Positions 24,230 to 31,800 of a stretch of DNA of 64,000 nucleotides are shown here, piece after piece. This DNA comes from Aeromonas eucrenophila (GTDB lineage: Bacteria; Pseudomonadota; Gammaproteobacteria; Enterobacterales; Aeromonadaceae), in assembly GCF_000819865.1 (NCBI RefSeq), contig NZ_CDDF01000017.1, positions 248,001 to 312,000 of the forward strand, given 5' to 3'. Numbering within the stretch: the first letter of the stretch is position 1; every line of letters begins with the position of its first letter. The notes under the pieces were generated by a model. It searched no databases. It saw only the letters and a program-made list of their open reading frames with translations, and was not told the origin of the DNA. The position numbers were made by a program, and so were the translations under genes.

Positions 24230-24622
24230 TTAAGCGGCTGTCACGCTCAGCTCGGCGGTCACCTGCTCGGCGGGGGAGAGCTTGCACTCCAGCGCGGTGA
24301 GTTTGTCGCTGATGAGTTTGTAGAAGTGGTTCAGGGTACGCTCGACTTCGACCTGGTGCTTCTTGGGCAGCGGCTTGTTGATCCACTCCCCCTCGGCGTT
24401 GTAGAAGCCCGTCTGATAGTGGTAACTGAAGTGGTGATCGTCCTGCTCCAGCACCAGCCACCAGCCCCAGAACTCCCGTTTGTCCGGCGCCGGTTTGGCG
24501 CTGATGCACACGGAAAGGCAGTCGAAACGGTAGCGCCCCTCCTCGCACAGATCTTCGCGCAAATAGGGGCCGATCGCAGCGAATTGCCGCAGCAGTCGCT
24601 TGTAGGTCACTCTCTCTGACAT
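24230..24622 (-). CDS. crl: Sigma factor-binding protein Crl
   Basis: This 130-aa cytoplasmic protein matches Crl, which binds RpoS and promotes assembly of the stationary-phase RNA polymerase holoenzyme. Typical segments are [36 protein letters not shown] ([13 protein letters not shown]), [12 protein letters not shown] and [17 protein letters not shown]. The start at 24622 follows GGGAGGTTAGC. It lies next to frsA, as in enterobacteria and vibrios, which supports the call. RpoS itself is not in the window. Confidence 0.95.
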   Translation of the reverse strand: MSERVTYKRLLRQFAAIGPYLREDLCEEGRYRFDCLSVCISAKPAPDKREFWGWWLVLEQDDHHFSYHYQTGFYNAEGEWINKPLPKKHQVEVERTLNHFYKLISDKLTALECKLSPAEQVTAELSVTAA

Positions 24623-24684
24623 GCTAACCTCCCTGTTGAACAAGCCATAGCATCACAAGGTGATGTTACATTTTTAGTGTTATA

Positions 24685-25953
24685 TCAAGTGCATAAATGC
24701 TTCTTGAGCCAATCTACCGTCTCTTTCAGCGCCTCGTCGTACACCTCCAGCAGAGGCTGTTTGTCAAACACCACCGCCTTGCCATTGCGGCTGGCGGAGG
24801 CCAATGCCCGGACATCCTGCTCGGGGCAAATAAAATCTCGCTTGTGCCCGATGCTCAATATCGGCACGGAGGTGCGGCTTCCCAGCAAGCCTTGGGTCTT
24901 GAGGGAGAAGACCTGGCACTTGGCACGCATCAGATCCCACTGGGCCGCATCGGCTCCCAGCCGGTTCGCCAGGCCATCGCGCATCATACGCGGGCAACGG
25001 GCAAACATCTCCTGATTGGTGAACACCTGATTGACGCCGGCGCCGATGCAGACCACGGTCCGCAACTTGAACGGCTCGATGAAGGCGAGCCGCGCCGCCA
25101 CGTTGCCGGCCAGGCGGAAGCCCACCATGGCGATGCGCTGATGATCGACCCAGGCCACCTCGGAGAGATAGTGCAGGACTGCCTGATGCAGCCGGCTGGT
25201 GTCCTGCACCAGCGGCCAGTGCTCGGCGTAGCCGATGCCCGGCATGTCCAGGGACAGCATGCCGATGCCGTGGGGTTCCAGGCACTTGAAATAGAAGTTG
25301 AGAAAATCGACCTGCAGCGAATCGATGCCGCCGCTGACGATGACCAGGGGCACCGGCTTGTCGGTGGTGGGCAGGTGCAGATAACCCTGGATGGTCTTGC
25401 CCCTAAACGGCACCTGCAGCTCCTTGAGCGGCACCTTGAACAGTCGTCCCGCCTCGCGGTACGCCATGTTGCCGAGCAATTGCGCCTGATCCGCCAGCTC
25501 GTCGTGCTTGAGGTGGGGGTAGCTCGCGATGGAGTAATAACGCACCGACTTGAGCAGGTTTTTCAGCGCGCCGGCCGAGTCGCCTTGTGCGGCCTGCTCG
25601 CGGCCCTGATTGAAATAGCGGCCGCCCAGCTGGCTCCATTCATAGACCCAGTTGCCGGGCACATAGCCCTTGATGGTATCCAGATAACGCTCGTGGGTGC
25701 GCTCCCCCTGCCCCATGGCGATGCGGGCCAGGATCTGCTCCACCTCGACCGGATCGGCTCCTTGCCAGGCCCAGGCCGGCCTGCGCAGCAAGCGGTACCA
25801 GTGGGGGGACAGGGCGCCGTCGATGAAGCTCTCGGTCAGGCTGCTGTCATGCTCATCCACCGGACTGGAGTTGGATATCTCGGAGGTCTCCAATACCTTT
25901 TTGATCCGGGTAAACAGCTTTTCCGTCAGGTTGGTATCGTTGTTTGGGTCCAA
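24685..25953 (-). CDS. frsA: Esterase FrsA (YafA family)
   Basis: This 422-aa cytoplasmic alpha/beta-hydrolase of the FrsA/DUF1100 family has an N-terminal helical region (LTEKLFTRIKKVLETS) typical of FrsA. The hydrolase core includes VIVSGGIDSLQVDF and SLDMPGIGYAEHWP. At the nucleophile elbow the sequence is GFRLAGN, without the usual serine, as in other FrsA proteins. FrsA was first described as binding unphosphorylated enzyme IIA-glucose and is linked to control of fermentation versus respiration. The length agrees with E. coli FrsA (414 aa). It lies upstream of crl on the same strand. Confidence 0.93.
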   Translation of the reverse strand: MDPNNDTNLTEKLFTRIKKVLETSEISNSSPVDEHDSSLTESFIDGALSPHWYRLLRRPAWAWQGADPVEVEQILARIAMGQGERTHERYLDTIKGYVPGNWVYEWSQLGGRYFNQGREQAAQGDSAGALKNLLKSVRYYSIASYPHLKHDELADQAQLLGNMAYREAGRLFKVPLKELQVPFRGKTIQGYLHLPTTDKPVPLVIVSGGIDSLQVDFLNFYFKCLEPHGIGMLSLDMPGIGYAEHWPLVQDTSRLHQAVLHYLSEVAWVDHQRIAMVGFRLAGNVAARLAFIEPFKLRTVVCIGAGVNQVFTNQEMFARCPRMMRDGLANRLGADAAQWDLMRAKCQVFSLKTQGLLGSRTSVPILSIGHKRDFICPEQDVRALASASRNGKAVVFDKQPLLEVYDEALKETVDWLKKHLCT

Positions 25954-26020
25954 AATGGTGGCTCTTCTGTCTCAAGCGATGGTCCATCTTAACCATTTTT
26001 CACGCCGTGCAGCCACATGA

Positions 26021-26054
26021 GAAAAAAGAAAGGGCCCCAAAACAGGGGCCCCTT
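26021..26054 (-). terminator. Intrinsic terminator of gpt
   Basis: On the minus strand AAGGGGCCCCTGTTTTGGGG is the start of a perfect stem-loop closing with CCCTTT, followed by CTTTTTTC. Confidence 0.8.
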
Positions 26055-26134
26055 GAAAACATTTTCATCATCAGGGCAGCAGGATATGGCCCATGCCCGG
26101 CTCGGGATGCCGGCGCCAGGCCCCTGCAGCGCTA

Positions 26135-26602
26135 TTACTCTTCGTCGCAGATCGGGGTGGTAAACTCCAGCGCCATGTCCCAGGGCTGCTCGATCCAGGT
26201 GTCCTGCGGAATGGCCACTTCGAAGTCATCCAGCAGCTCCTGGCCCATGGGCTTGGCGAAGATGGCGATGAACTTGGCCTTGGGGTAGAGCTCGCGGATC
26301 GCCTTGGCGGTAGTACCGGTATCCACCAGATCTTCCACGACCAGCCAGCCTTCGCCGTCGCCGGCGGTGGTGGCGGCTTTGACGACCACCAGCTCGCGCT
26401 GGCTGTTGTGGTCATAGCTGGAGATGCAGAGGGTTTCGACATTGCGAATGCCAAGTTCACGGGCCATCAGCGCGGCAGGTACCAGACCGCCACGGCTGAC
26501 CGCGATGATCCCTTTCCACTGGCTGACCGGCAGCTGGCGACGGGCTAGGCGGCGCGCTTCACGTTGCAGGTTGTCCCACGACACGTAGAATTTTTTTGGC
26601 AT
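26135..26602 (-). CDS. gpt: Xanthine-guanine phosphoribosyltransferase
   Basis: This 155-aa purine salvage enzyme converts xanthine and guanine, with PRPP, to XMP and GMP. It closely follows E. coli Gpt: [19 protein letters not shown], the [10 protein letters not shown] loop and the PRPP-binding motif [17 protein letters not shown]. The start at 26602 is the ATG before PKKFYV; upstream in-frame codons are not conserved-looking. It is transcribed alone, with a strong terminator. Confidence 0.96.
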   Translation of the reverse strand: MPKKFYVSWDNLQREARRLARRQLPVSQWKGIIAVSRGGLVPAALMARELGIRNVETLCISSYDHNSQRELVVVKAATTAGDGEGWLVVEDLVDTGTTAKAIRELYPKAKFIAIFAKPMGQELLDDFEVAIPQDTWIEQPWDMALEFTTPICDEE

Positions 26603-26965
26603 AATATCGATCTCGAAAAGGTTGTACAAAACAATCACTTAAAAACAAATGCCGAGCATATAACGCATCAGCAGCTATCAATTCTGGCCCCCTGCACGCC
26701 GAATTTGGCTTGCACTTCGGCCGCCTCGGGAGGAAACCCTCGGCAGCAAACGCTGGTGCAATGATGAAGCAGGATGGGCATCGCCGGCGGTCATGTCGAT
26801 CGGAAGCAAGATCGCAGACCGGCTGTTGGGGCGGCATAATAGCATCGTTTGTACAGAAAATGCCTGACAAACGTATGCGAAAGCAGGAAAAATCGGTTTC
26901 ATCCACAGCGGCCGAGCCATCTGGCACACCTTATTTTCCCACCCGGGCGACGGATGCCACCGGAT
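26603..26965. other. Intergenic region upstream of gpt
   Basis: About 360 bp separate the gpt start from the terminator of the small gene at 27045. It should hold the gpt promoter. Open frames on both strands here (for example 26710-26967, plus) have no ribosome site and are compositionally unlike a protein, so I call no gene. Confidence 0.45.
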
Positions 26966-27007
26966 AAAAAAATAGCAGGGGGAGGATGAATACCTCGCAC
27001 ACCTGCT
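26966..27007 (-). terminator. Intrinsic terminator of the 29-aa small gene
   Basis: On the minus strand AGCAGG pairs with CCTGCT, with inner GAGG/CCTC, followed by ATTTTTTTA. It is 38 bp downstream of the stop codon of the small gene. Confidence 0.7.
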
Positions 27008-27044
27008 TATTTATGTTGCCTGTCAGCCGGGCTGACCGACCGTC

Positions 27045-27134
27045 TTAGCGACGGCTGGCGTAGGGGTTCGGGTAGCTGAAGCCCTGGGTATAGAGAGACT
27101 GGGCAAACCAATAGGTTGAATTGCTGCCTGACAT
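27045..27134 (-). CDS. Small protein of 29 aa, unknown function
   Basis: The frame encodes MSGSNSTYWFAQSLYTQG followed by FSYPNPYASRR. I do not recognise it. Support for a real gene is indirect but consistent: an AGGAG ribosome site seven bases before ATG, an intrinsic terminator 38 bp past the stop, and a long upstream region with promoter-like elements and a consensus CRP site. It is rich in aromatic residues, has no signal peptide or clear membrane helix, and ends in two arginines. It is divergent from pepD. It could also be a leader or attenuator peptide, but no downstream gene follows on its strand before the terminator. Confidence 0.6.
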   Translation of the reverse strand: MSGSNSTYWFAQSLYTQGFSYPNPYASRR

Positions 27135-27321
27135 AATAAAACTCCTGATTGCTTAACAAGTTACGTACCTTTATGCGGGCTCAGATCCTTGAACAAACAC
27201 TCGGTTCCGTGGAGGCGCACTTGCTTTGCTTCGGTTCCCTGGAGGCATTCATTGTCATCCTGACAAGTGGTGTGACCCACGGCGGCTAATTTACCATCCG
27301 GTCCCGAAAAAACAATATTTT
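27135..27321. other. Leader of the 29-aa gene, with a direct repeat
   Basis: On the minus strand a possible promoter (TTGTTT, 16 bp, TAAATT) lies around 27285-27316. The leader then holds two near-identical 16-bp copies of GCCTCCANGGAACCGA (27201-27216 and 27231-27246, period 30). Their CCTCC is complementary to the AGGAG site of the small gene, so translational control is conceivable. Confidence 0.4.
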
Positions 27322-27337
27322 TGTGATGCACATCACA
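27322..27337. promoter_or_regulatory. CRP binding site, consensus
   Basis: TGTGATGCACATCACA is a perfect TGTGA-N6-TCACA site. It lies about 190 bp before the pepD start and about 190 bp before the divergent 29-aa gene, so it could serve either or both. Confidence 0.75.
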
Positions 27338-27524
27338 CATTATCTTTGTGCTGGCCCGGGTCTATGCGGTAGATATCTGTACCGTTTTTGCTCTCTTTAT
27401 CAGCATAAGCAGACCGCAATTTGCACTGCTCGCTCACATTTTTGTGTTTTTGGCTGTATTATCGTTAGCCTCTTCCTCGGCCCCCTGGGCCCGGTCCATT
27501 CCCGTGCTGGTAAGGAGTCCCAAC

Positions 27525-28976
27525 GTGGCACAGCTTAGCTCTCTCTCCCCCCAACTGATTTGGCAATTCTTCGAACAGATCTGCTCCATTCCCCACCCTT
27601 CCAAGCACGAAGCCCAGCTGAGTGCCTGGATAGTGCAGTGGGCCCAGGGGGAAGGTCTGGCGGTCAAGCAGGACGCCGTGGGCAACATCATCATCAAGAA
27701 GCCGGCCACGCCGGGGATGGAAAATCGCAAGGCCGTGGTGCTGCAGGCTCACATCGACATGGTGCCCCAGGCCAATGCCGATACCCAGCATGACTTCACC
27801 AAGGATCCCATCGATGCCTACATCGACGGCGACTGGGTCACCGCCCGTGGCACCACCCTGGGCGCCGACAATGGCATGGGCATGGCCGGCTGTCTGGCCG
27901 TGCTGGCGGACAAGAACATCAAGCACGGTCCGCTGGAAGTGCTGCTGACCACGGACGAAGAGACCGGCATGACCGGCGCCTTCGGCCTGGAAGCGGGCTG
28001 GCTGGAAGGCGAGATCCTGCTCAACACCGACTCCGAAGAAGATGGCGAGGTCTACATGGGCTGCGCCGGCGGGGTGGATGCCAATATTCGCTTCCCGCTG
28101 GAGCTGGTTGCCGCCACCGAGGGTGAAGGCTTCGAGCTGCAGGTGAAGGGGCTGCGTGGCGGTCACTCCGGGGTCGACATCCACCGCGGTCGTGGCAACG
28201 CCAACAAGCTGCTGGTGCGCCTGCTCAAGGCCGCCGAGCCGCTCGGCGTGCGCCTGGCCGAGATCCATGGCGGCACCCTGCGCAACGCCATTCCCCGCGA
28301 GGCGCGCGCCAAGCTGCTGGTGCCCGCTGCCGGCGTCAACGAATTCAAGGCCCTGGTCGACCGCTATGCCGGCATCTACCAGAGCGAGCTGGCGGCCACC
28401 GAAGCAAACCTGACCGTGCTGCTCAATGCCCAGGACAAACCGGCCAAGCTGATGAGCGAAGCCCTGCAGGCGCGCCTGCTTGACTCCCTGATGGCCTGCC
28501 CGAACGGCGTCATCCGCATGAGCGACGCCATCCCCGGCGTGACCGAGACCTCCACCAACCTGGGTGTCATCAAGACGCTGGATGGCGAAGTCTATGTGCA
28601 GTGCCTGATCCGCTCCCTGATCGACTCCGGTCGCGAGAGCGTCGAGCAGATGACTCGCTCCCTGTTCAACCTGGCCGGCGCCAGCTGCGAATTCACCGGC
28701 GCCTACCCGGGCTGGGCACCGAACGTCGACTCACCGGTGATGGCGCTGGTACGCAACAGCTACCAGACCCTGTTCGGCGAGATGCCGAACGTCATGGTGA
28801 TCCACGCCGGTCTGGAGTGCGGTCTGTTCAAGAACGCTTACCCGGATTGGGACATGGTCTCCTTCGGCCCGACCATCCGCGGCGCCCACGCGCCGGGCGA
28901 GAAGGTGCACATCCCGGCGGTCGAGCGCTTCTGGCAGCTGCTGGTTCACGTGCTGGAACAGATCCCGGCCAAATAA
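27525..28976 (+). CDS. pepD: Aminoacyl-histidine dipeptidase (peptidase D)
   Basis: This 483-aa cytoplasmic M20C metallopeptidase hydrolyses dipeptides such as carnosine and X-His. Metal and catalytic motifs are VVLQAHIDMVPQ, the GADNGMGMA segment (TTLGADNGMGMAGCLAV), TTDEETGMTGAFGL, and HAGLECGLF near the C-terminus. The start was set at GTG 27525, which has AAGGAG seven bases upstream and gives the normal length (E. coli PepD 485 aa). The longer open frame upstream is hydrophobic but contains the untranslated leader. The gene is monocistronic, with a terminator and an upstream CRP site. Confidence 0.94.
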   Translation: MAQLSSLSPQLIWQFFEQICSIPHPSKHEAQLSAWIVQWAQGEGLAVKQDAVGNIIIKKPATPGMENRKAVVLQAHIDMVPQANADTQHDFTKDPIDAYIDGDWVTARGTTLGADNGMGMAGCLAVLADKNIKHGPLEVLLTTDEETGMTGAFGLEAGWLEGEILLNTDSEEDGEVYMGCAGGVDANIRFPLELVAATEGEGFELQVKGLRGGHSGVDIHRGRGNANKLLVRLLKAAEPLGVRLAEIHGGTLRNAIPREARAKLLVPAAGVNEFKALVDRYAGIYQSELAATEANLTVLLNAQDKPAKLMSEALQARLLDSLMACPNGVIRMSDAIPGVTETSTNLGVIKTLDGEVYVQCLIRSLIDSGRESVEQMTRSLFNLAGASCEFTGAYPGWAPNVDSPVMALVRNSYQTLFGEMPNVMVIHAGLECGLFKNAYPDWDMVSFGPTIRGAHAPGEKVHIPAVERFWQLLVHVLEQIPAK

Positions 28977-28998
28977 GCCGAGTCTCCTCGCCAACACG

Positions 28999-29026
28999 GA
29001 TGCCCCGCCAAAGTGCGGGGCATTTT
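28999..29026 (+). terminator. Intrinsic terminator of pepD
   Basis: ATGCCCCGC-CAAAGT-GCGGGGCAT is followed by TTTATT, 24 bp past the pepD stop codon. Confidence 0.85.
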
Positions 29027-29215
29027 ATTGCGCCCTCCCCTCGAACCTGCCCCCTGGCCCTGCTCCCTTTATCCCCTTCCAGCGCGATGCATTCCGCCAT
29101 CAGCCGGACGGCCATGCGCTGGCACCTGGCATTGCTTTTTCTGAAAACGTATCCATAAGAAACTCTTTATTTGAAAACCCTTTCCATGATTTATGTAAAT
29201 TTACAACACAAAAAG

Positions 29216-29264
29216 TTGATCCAGCTCACAAAAGCCCATAGGATAAAACCGTGACCCAGGTCAC
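29216..29264 (+). promoter_or_regulatory. Promoter and palindromic operator of the 39-aa gene
   Basis: A -35 box TTGATC (29216-29221) and a -10 box TAGGAT (29239-29244) are 17 bp apart. The perfect palindromic core GTGACCCAGGTCAC (29251-29264) overlaps the expected start point. It has CRP half-sites (GTGA-N6-TCAC); at this position a bound regulator would be expected to repress. The rest of the gap from pepD shows no gene. Confidence 0.55.
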
Positions 29265-29300
29265 AGATAACAATCAGTAACAGAGCGATGAGGTGAGACT

Positions 29301-29420
29301 ATGTTTGAGAACCTGGCAGTACTGTTCCACCTTAAGGGTGCAACCAGCAAGAAAGGCGTGGTAGAGAAAGACACTTATGCGCCTGCAACCCGTAACTACT
29401 ACTTCCGCTATGGTGCCTGA
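29301..29420 (+). CDS. Small protein of 39 aa, unknown function
   Basis: The frame starts MFENLAVLFHLKGATSKKG and ends TRNYYFRYGA. I do not recognise the family. A GAGGTGAGACT ribosome site precedes ATG, a good sigma-70 promoter with a CRP-like palindrome lies 37-85 bp upstream, and a terminator follows about 130 bp downstream, so it forms its own transcription unit. A hydrophobic N-terminal stretch of about 10 residues is too short for a membrane span. The aromatic, basic C-terminus recalls the other small gene at 27045, but the two are not clearly homologous. Confidence 0.6.
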   Translation: MFENLAVLFHLKGATSKKGVVEKDTYAPATRNYYFRYGA

Positions 29421-29474
29421 ACTTTTTTGGCTGAAAGTGAAACGTAGTAAAATTACACAAATAACGATCCACAC

Positions 29475-29502
29475 AGCAGCCATCCCCTCAGAGGGGTGCT
29501 GT
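29475..29502 (+). other. Hairpin in the 3' region of the 39-aa transcript
   Basis: CAGCA...CCCCT-CAG-AGGGG...TGCTG forms a two-part stem between the small gene and its terminator. It may be a structured 3' UTR or part of a small RNA. Confidence 0.35.
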
Positions 29503-29550
29503 CCTGCCCAGGCCAGATGTTCCACGGCCGAACCTGAACTCCAACCATGA

Positions 29551-29578
29551 AGATGGGGCCCACAGGCCCCATTTTTTA
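29551..29578 (+). terminator. Intrinsic terminator of the 39-aa gene
   Basis: ATGGGGCC-CACA-GGCCCCAT is followed by TTTTTATT. The peptide-importer operon converges on it from the other side. Confidence 0.8.
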
Positions 29579-29651
29579 TTGCTCGTTTTTCCATGACGCA
29601 GCCCCGATGCCCCAGGCATGACAGGTAGCAACTAGCCTGACTGCACCCGCC

Positions 29652-30641
29652 TTATCTCGCTTCGCCTTTGGCATCCACCGGCAAGGGGAAGTGGCAGGCC
29701 ACCTGATGGGCCGGCCCGCAACTCTCCAGCAAAGGCGATCGGCTATGACACAGGTCGGTGGCATAGGGGCAGCGCTGGTGAAAGTGGCAGCCGCTGGGAG
29801 GCGTAATGGGAGACGGCACGTCCCCGCCGAGCGGGATGCGCTGGCGACGCCTGCGCGGATCCGGCACCGGGATGGCCGAGATCAGTGCCTGGGTATAGGG
29901 ATGGCGCGGATTGTGGTAGAGCTGCTGGGCCTCCGCCAGCTCGACGATCCTGCCTAAATACATCACAGCTATCCTGTCCGAGATGTGCTTCACCACCGAC
30001 AGATCGTGGGCGATGAAGAGGATGGCGAGATTCATCTCCCGCTGCAGGCTAAGCAGCAGGTTGAGGATCTGGGACTGCACCGACACGTCCAGCGCCGAGA
30101 CGGCCTCGTCGCACACCAGCAGCTTGGGCTTGAGCGCAATGGCACGGGCGATGCCGATGCGCTGACGCTGGCCGCCGGAAAACTCATGGGGATATCGATC
30201 CAGCGCCGTGCGCGGCAGACCCACCTTGTCCAGCAGCTCGCCCACCCACTGCCGCCGCTGCGAAGGGCTGCCCTTGCCGTGGATGATGAAGGGCTCCTCC
30301 AGGATCTGGCCGACCGTGTGGCGACCGTTGAGGGATTCCGCAGGATCCTGAAACACGATTTGCATCTCCTGGCGCAGAGAGCGCATCTCGCGGGGGGAGA
30401 GATGAGTAATGTCCCGCCCCTCGAAGCTGATTTGCCCCGCCGTCGGCTCGAACAGCTTGAGCAGGGATCGCCCCAGGGTGGACTTGCCACAACCGGACTC
30501 CCCCACCAGCCCCAGCGTCTCCCCTTGCTTCAGCTCGAAGCTGATGCCGTCCACCGCATAGACGGTGTAGCGCTTGCGCAGGAAGCCACCGCCCATCCGA
30601 AAATGCTGCTTGAGATCCTGCACAGACAGCAGAGTGCTCAT
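29652..30641 (-). CDS. Peptide ABC importer ATP-binding protein (OppF/DppF type)
   Basis: This 329-aa ATPase has Walker [21 protein letters not shown], signature [20 protein letters not shown], Walker [13 protein letters not shown] and the switch [12 protein letters not shown]-terminal oligopeptide-transporter tail ([19 protein letters not shown]) contains clustered cysteines ([14 protein letters not shown]), which in this family can bind an iron-sulfur cluster. It is the last gene of the five-gene importer operon. A 35-codon frame copied from its own 5' end precedes it and overlaps its ATG. In E. coli YejF the two ATPases are one polypeptide; here they are separate. Confidence 0.9.
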   Translation of the reverse strand: MSTLLSVQDLKQHFRMGGGFLRKRYTVYAVDGISFELKQGETLGLVGESGCGKSTLGRSLLKLFEPTAGQISFEGRDITHLSPREMRSLRQEMQIVFQDPAESLNGRHTVGQILEEPFIIHGKGSPSQRRQWVGELLDKVGLPRTALDRYPHEFSGGQRQRIGIARAIALKPKLLVCDEAVSALDVSVQSQILNLLLSLQREMNLAILFIAHDLSVVKHISDRIAVMYLGRIVELAEAQQLYHNPRHPYTQALISAIPVPDPRRRRQRIPLGGDVPSPITPPSGCHFHQRCPYATDLCHSRSPLLESCGPAHQVACHFPLPVDAKGEAR

Positions 30642-30745
30642 CGATCGATCCTCTTACCGTCGAGGAAAGAGAGCGACATAAAACCAGCCCCCTCAATCAT
30701 CCCGAAGTGTGGCTTCAAACCCCACACAGACAACAGAGTGGTCAT
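30638..30745 (-). CDS. 35-codon coupled mini-ORF copied from the 5' end of the downstream ATPase gene
   Basis: The frame begins [16 protein letters not shown], matching the downstream gene's [16 protein letters not shown], and then diverges (ends LDGKRIDR). Its ATG overlaps the stop of the upstream ATPase gene as ATGA, its TGA overlaps the start of the downstream gene as ATGA, and AAGGAG lies eight bases ahead. The period between the two starts is 104 bp. It could be a translated spacer that couples the neighbours, or just a duplication scar. No function is evident in the peptide. Confidence 0.5.
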   Translation of the reverse strand: MTTLLSVWGLKPHFGMIEGAGFMSLSFLDGKRIDR

Positions 30746-31800
30746 AGGCTCAGCTCCTTCCAGTGATGACAGGCCACCTGATGGCGTTCGGTCAGCTGTT
30801 CACTCATGGGCACAGTCCCCACGCAGAGCTCGGTGGCGTGGGGGCAGCGGTTCGCGAAGCGGCAACCCGCCGGCATATCGCCGAAGGCGGGCACCTGACC
30901 CCTGATGGTCTTGAGCGGACTCTTGGGCAGGTCGTCGAGGCGCGGGATCGAGCTCATCAGGCCCTGGGTATAGGGATGGCGCGGGTGATCGAACAGCTCG
31001 AAGATGTCGGCCCGCTCCACCGCCCGGCCCGCATACATCACCACCACCTCGTCGCACAGCTCCGCCACCACCCCGAGATCGTGGGTGATGAAGATGATGG
31101 CCATGCCGGTCTGGGCCTGCAACGCCTTCATCAGCGCCAGGATCTGGGCCTGAATGGTCACATCCAGCGCCGTGGTCGGCTCGTCGCAGATCAGCAGGTC
31201 CGGCTCACAGGCGAGCGCCATGGCGATCATCACCCGCTGGCGCATGCCGCCAGAGAGGTTGTGGGGATAGGCATCGAAGCGCCGTACCGGCTCCGGGATC
31301 CCCACCCGCTGCAACATGGCGATGGCGGCGGCCTTGCGCTCGCGCTTGCCATAGTCGGGTCTGTGCAGGCTGAACACCTCCATCAGCTGGGCCCCCACCG
31401 TCTGCACCGGATTCAGGGCCGTCATCGGCTCCTGGAAGATCATGGAGATGCGGTTGCCACGCACCCTGTACATCTGATCCGCCGTCAACGACAGCAACTC
31501 CTCCCCCTGAAAACGGATGGAGCCCGCCACCACCTGGCCGTGGGGCCTAGGCAGCAGCCCCATGATAGCGAGCGCGGTGACGCTCTTGCCACAGCCAGAC
31601 TCGCCGACCAGGCCGAGGGTCTGCCCCGGCGCCACGGCGAAGCTGACCCCGTCCAGCACCCGGATCTTGCCGTCATCGGCGGCGAACTCCACCTCGAGAT
31701 CCCGCACCTCGAGGATGGGGGCCTTGTTCTGGCCACCCTCGACGGTCAACACCACCCCATTCTCCCGACCACCCTGGATGGGGACCCCGCTATTGGTCAT
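30742..31800 (-). CDS. Peptide ABC importer ATP-binding protein (OppD/DppD type)
   Basis: This ATPase of about 352 aa has Walker [21 protein letters not shown], signature [20 protein letters not shown], Walker [13 protein letters not shown], the switch [13 protein letters not shown], and the Opp/Dpp C-terminal extension with clustered cysteines ([14 protein letters not shown]). The start at 31800 overlaps the end of the binding-protein gene by 11 bp and has a purine-rich AGGGGG stretch upstream; an ATG nine codons earlier lacks one. It pairs with the OppF-type ATPase to power the importer. Confidence 0.9.
   Translation of the reverse strand: MTNSGVPIQGGRENGVVLTVEGGQNKAPILEVRDLEVEFAADDGKIRVLDGVSFAVAPGQTLGLVGESGCGKSVTALAIMGLLPRPHGQVVAGSIRFQGEELLSLTADQMYRVRGNRISMIFQEPMTALNPVQTVGAQLMEVFSLHRPDYGKRERKAAAIAMLQRVGIPEPVRRFDAYPHNLSGGMRQRVMIAMALACEPDLLICDEPTTALDVTIQAQILALMKALQAQTGMAIIFITHDLGVVAELCDEVVVMYAGRAVERADIFELFDHPRHPYTQGLMSSIPRLDDLPKSPLKTIRGQVPAFGDMPAGCRFANRCPHATELCVGTVPMSEQLTERHQVACHHWKELSL

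Noticed and set aside
26986..27048. 20-codon plus-strand frame behind GGGGGAGG
   Set aside because: It overlaps the terminator and the 3' end of the small minus-strand gene; the purine run is the terminator arm.
27348..27524. N-terminal extension of PepD by 59 residues
   Set aside because: It would add a hydrophobic segment unlike PepD; the GTG at 27525 has AAGGAG in front and gives the family length.
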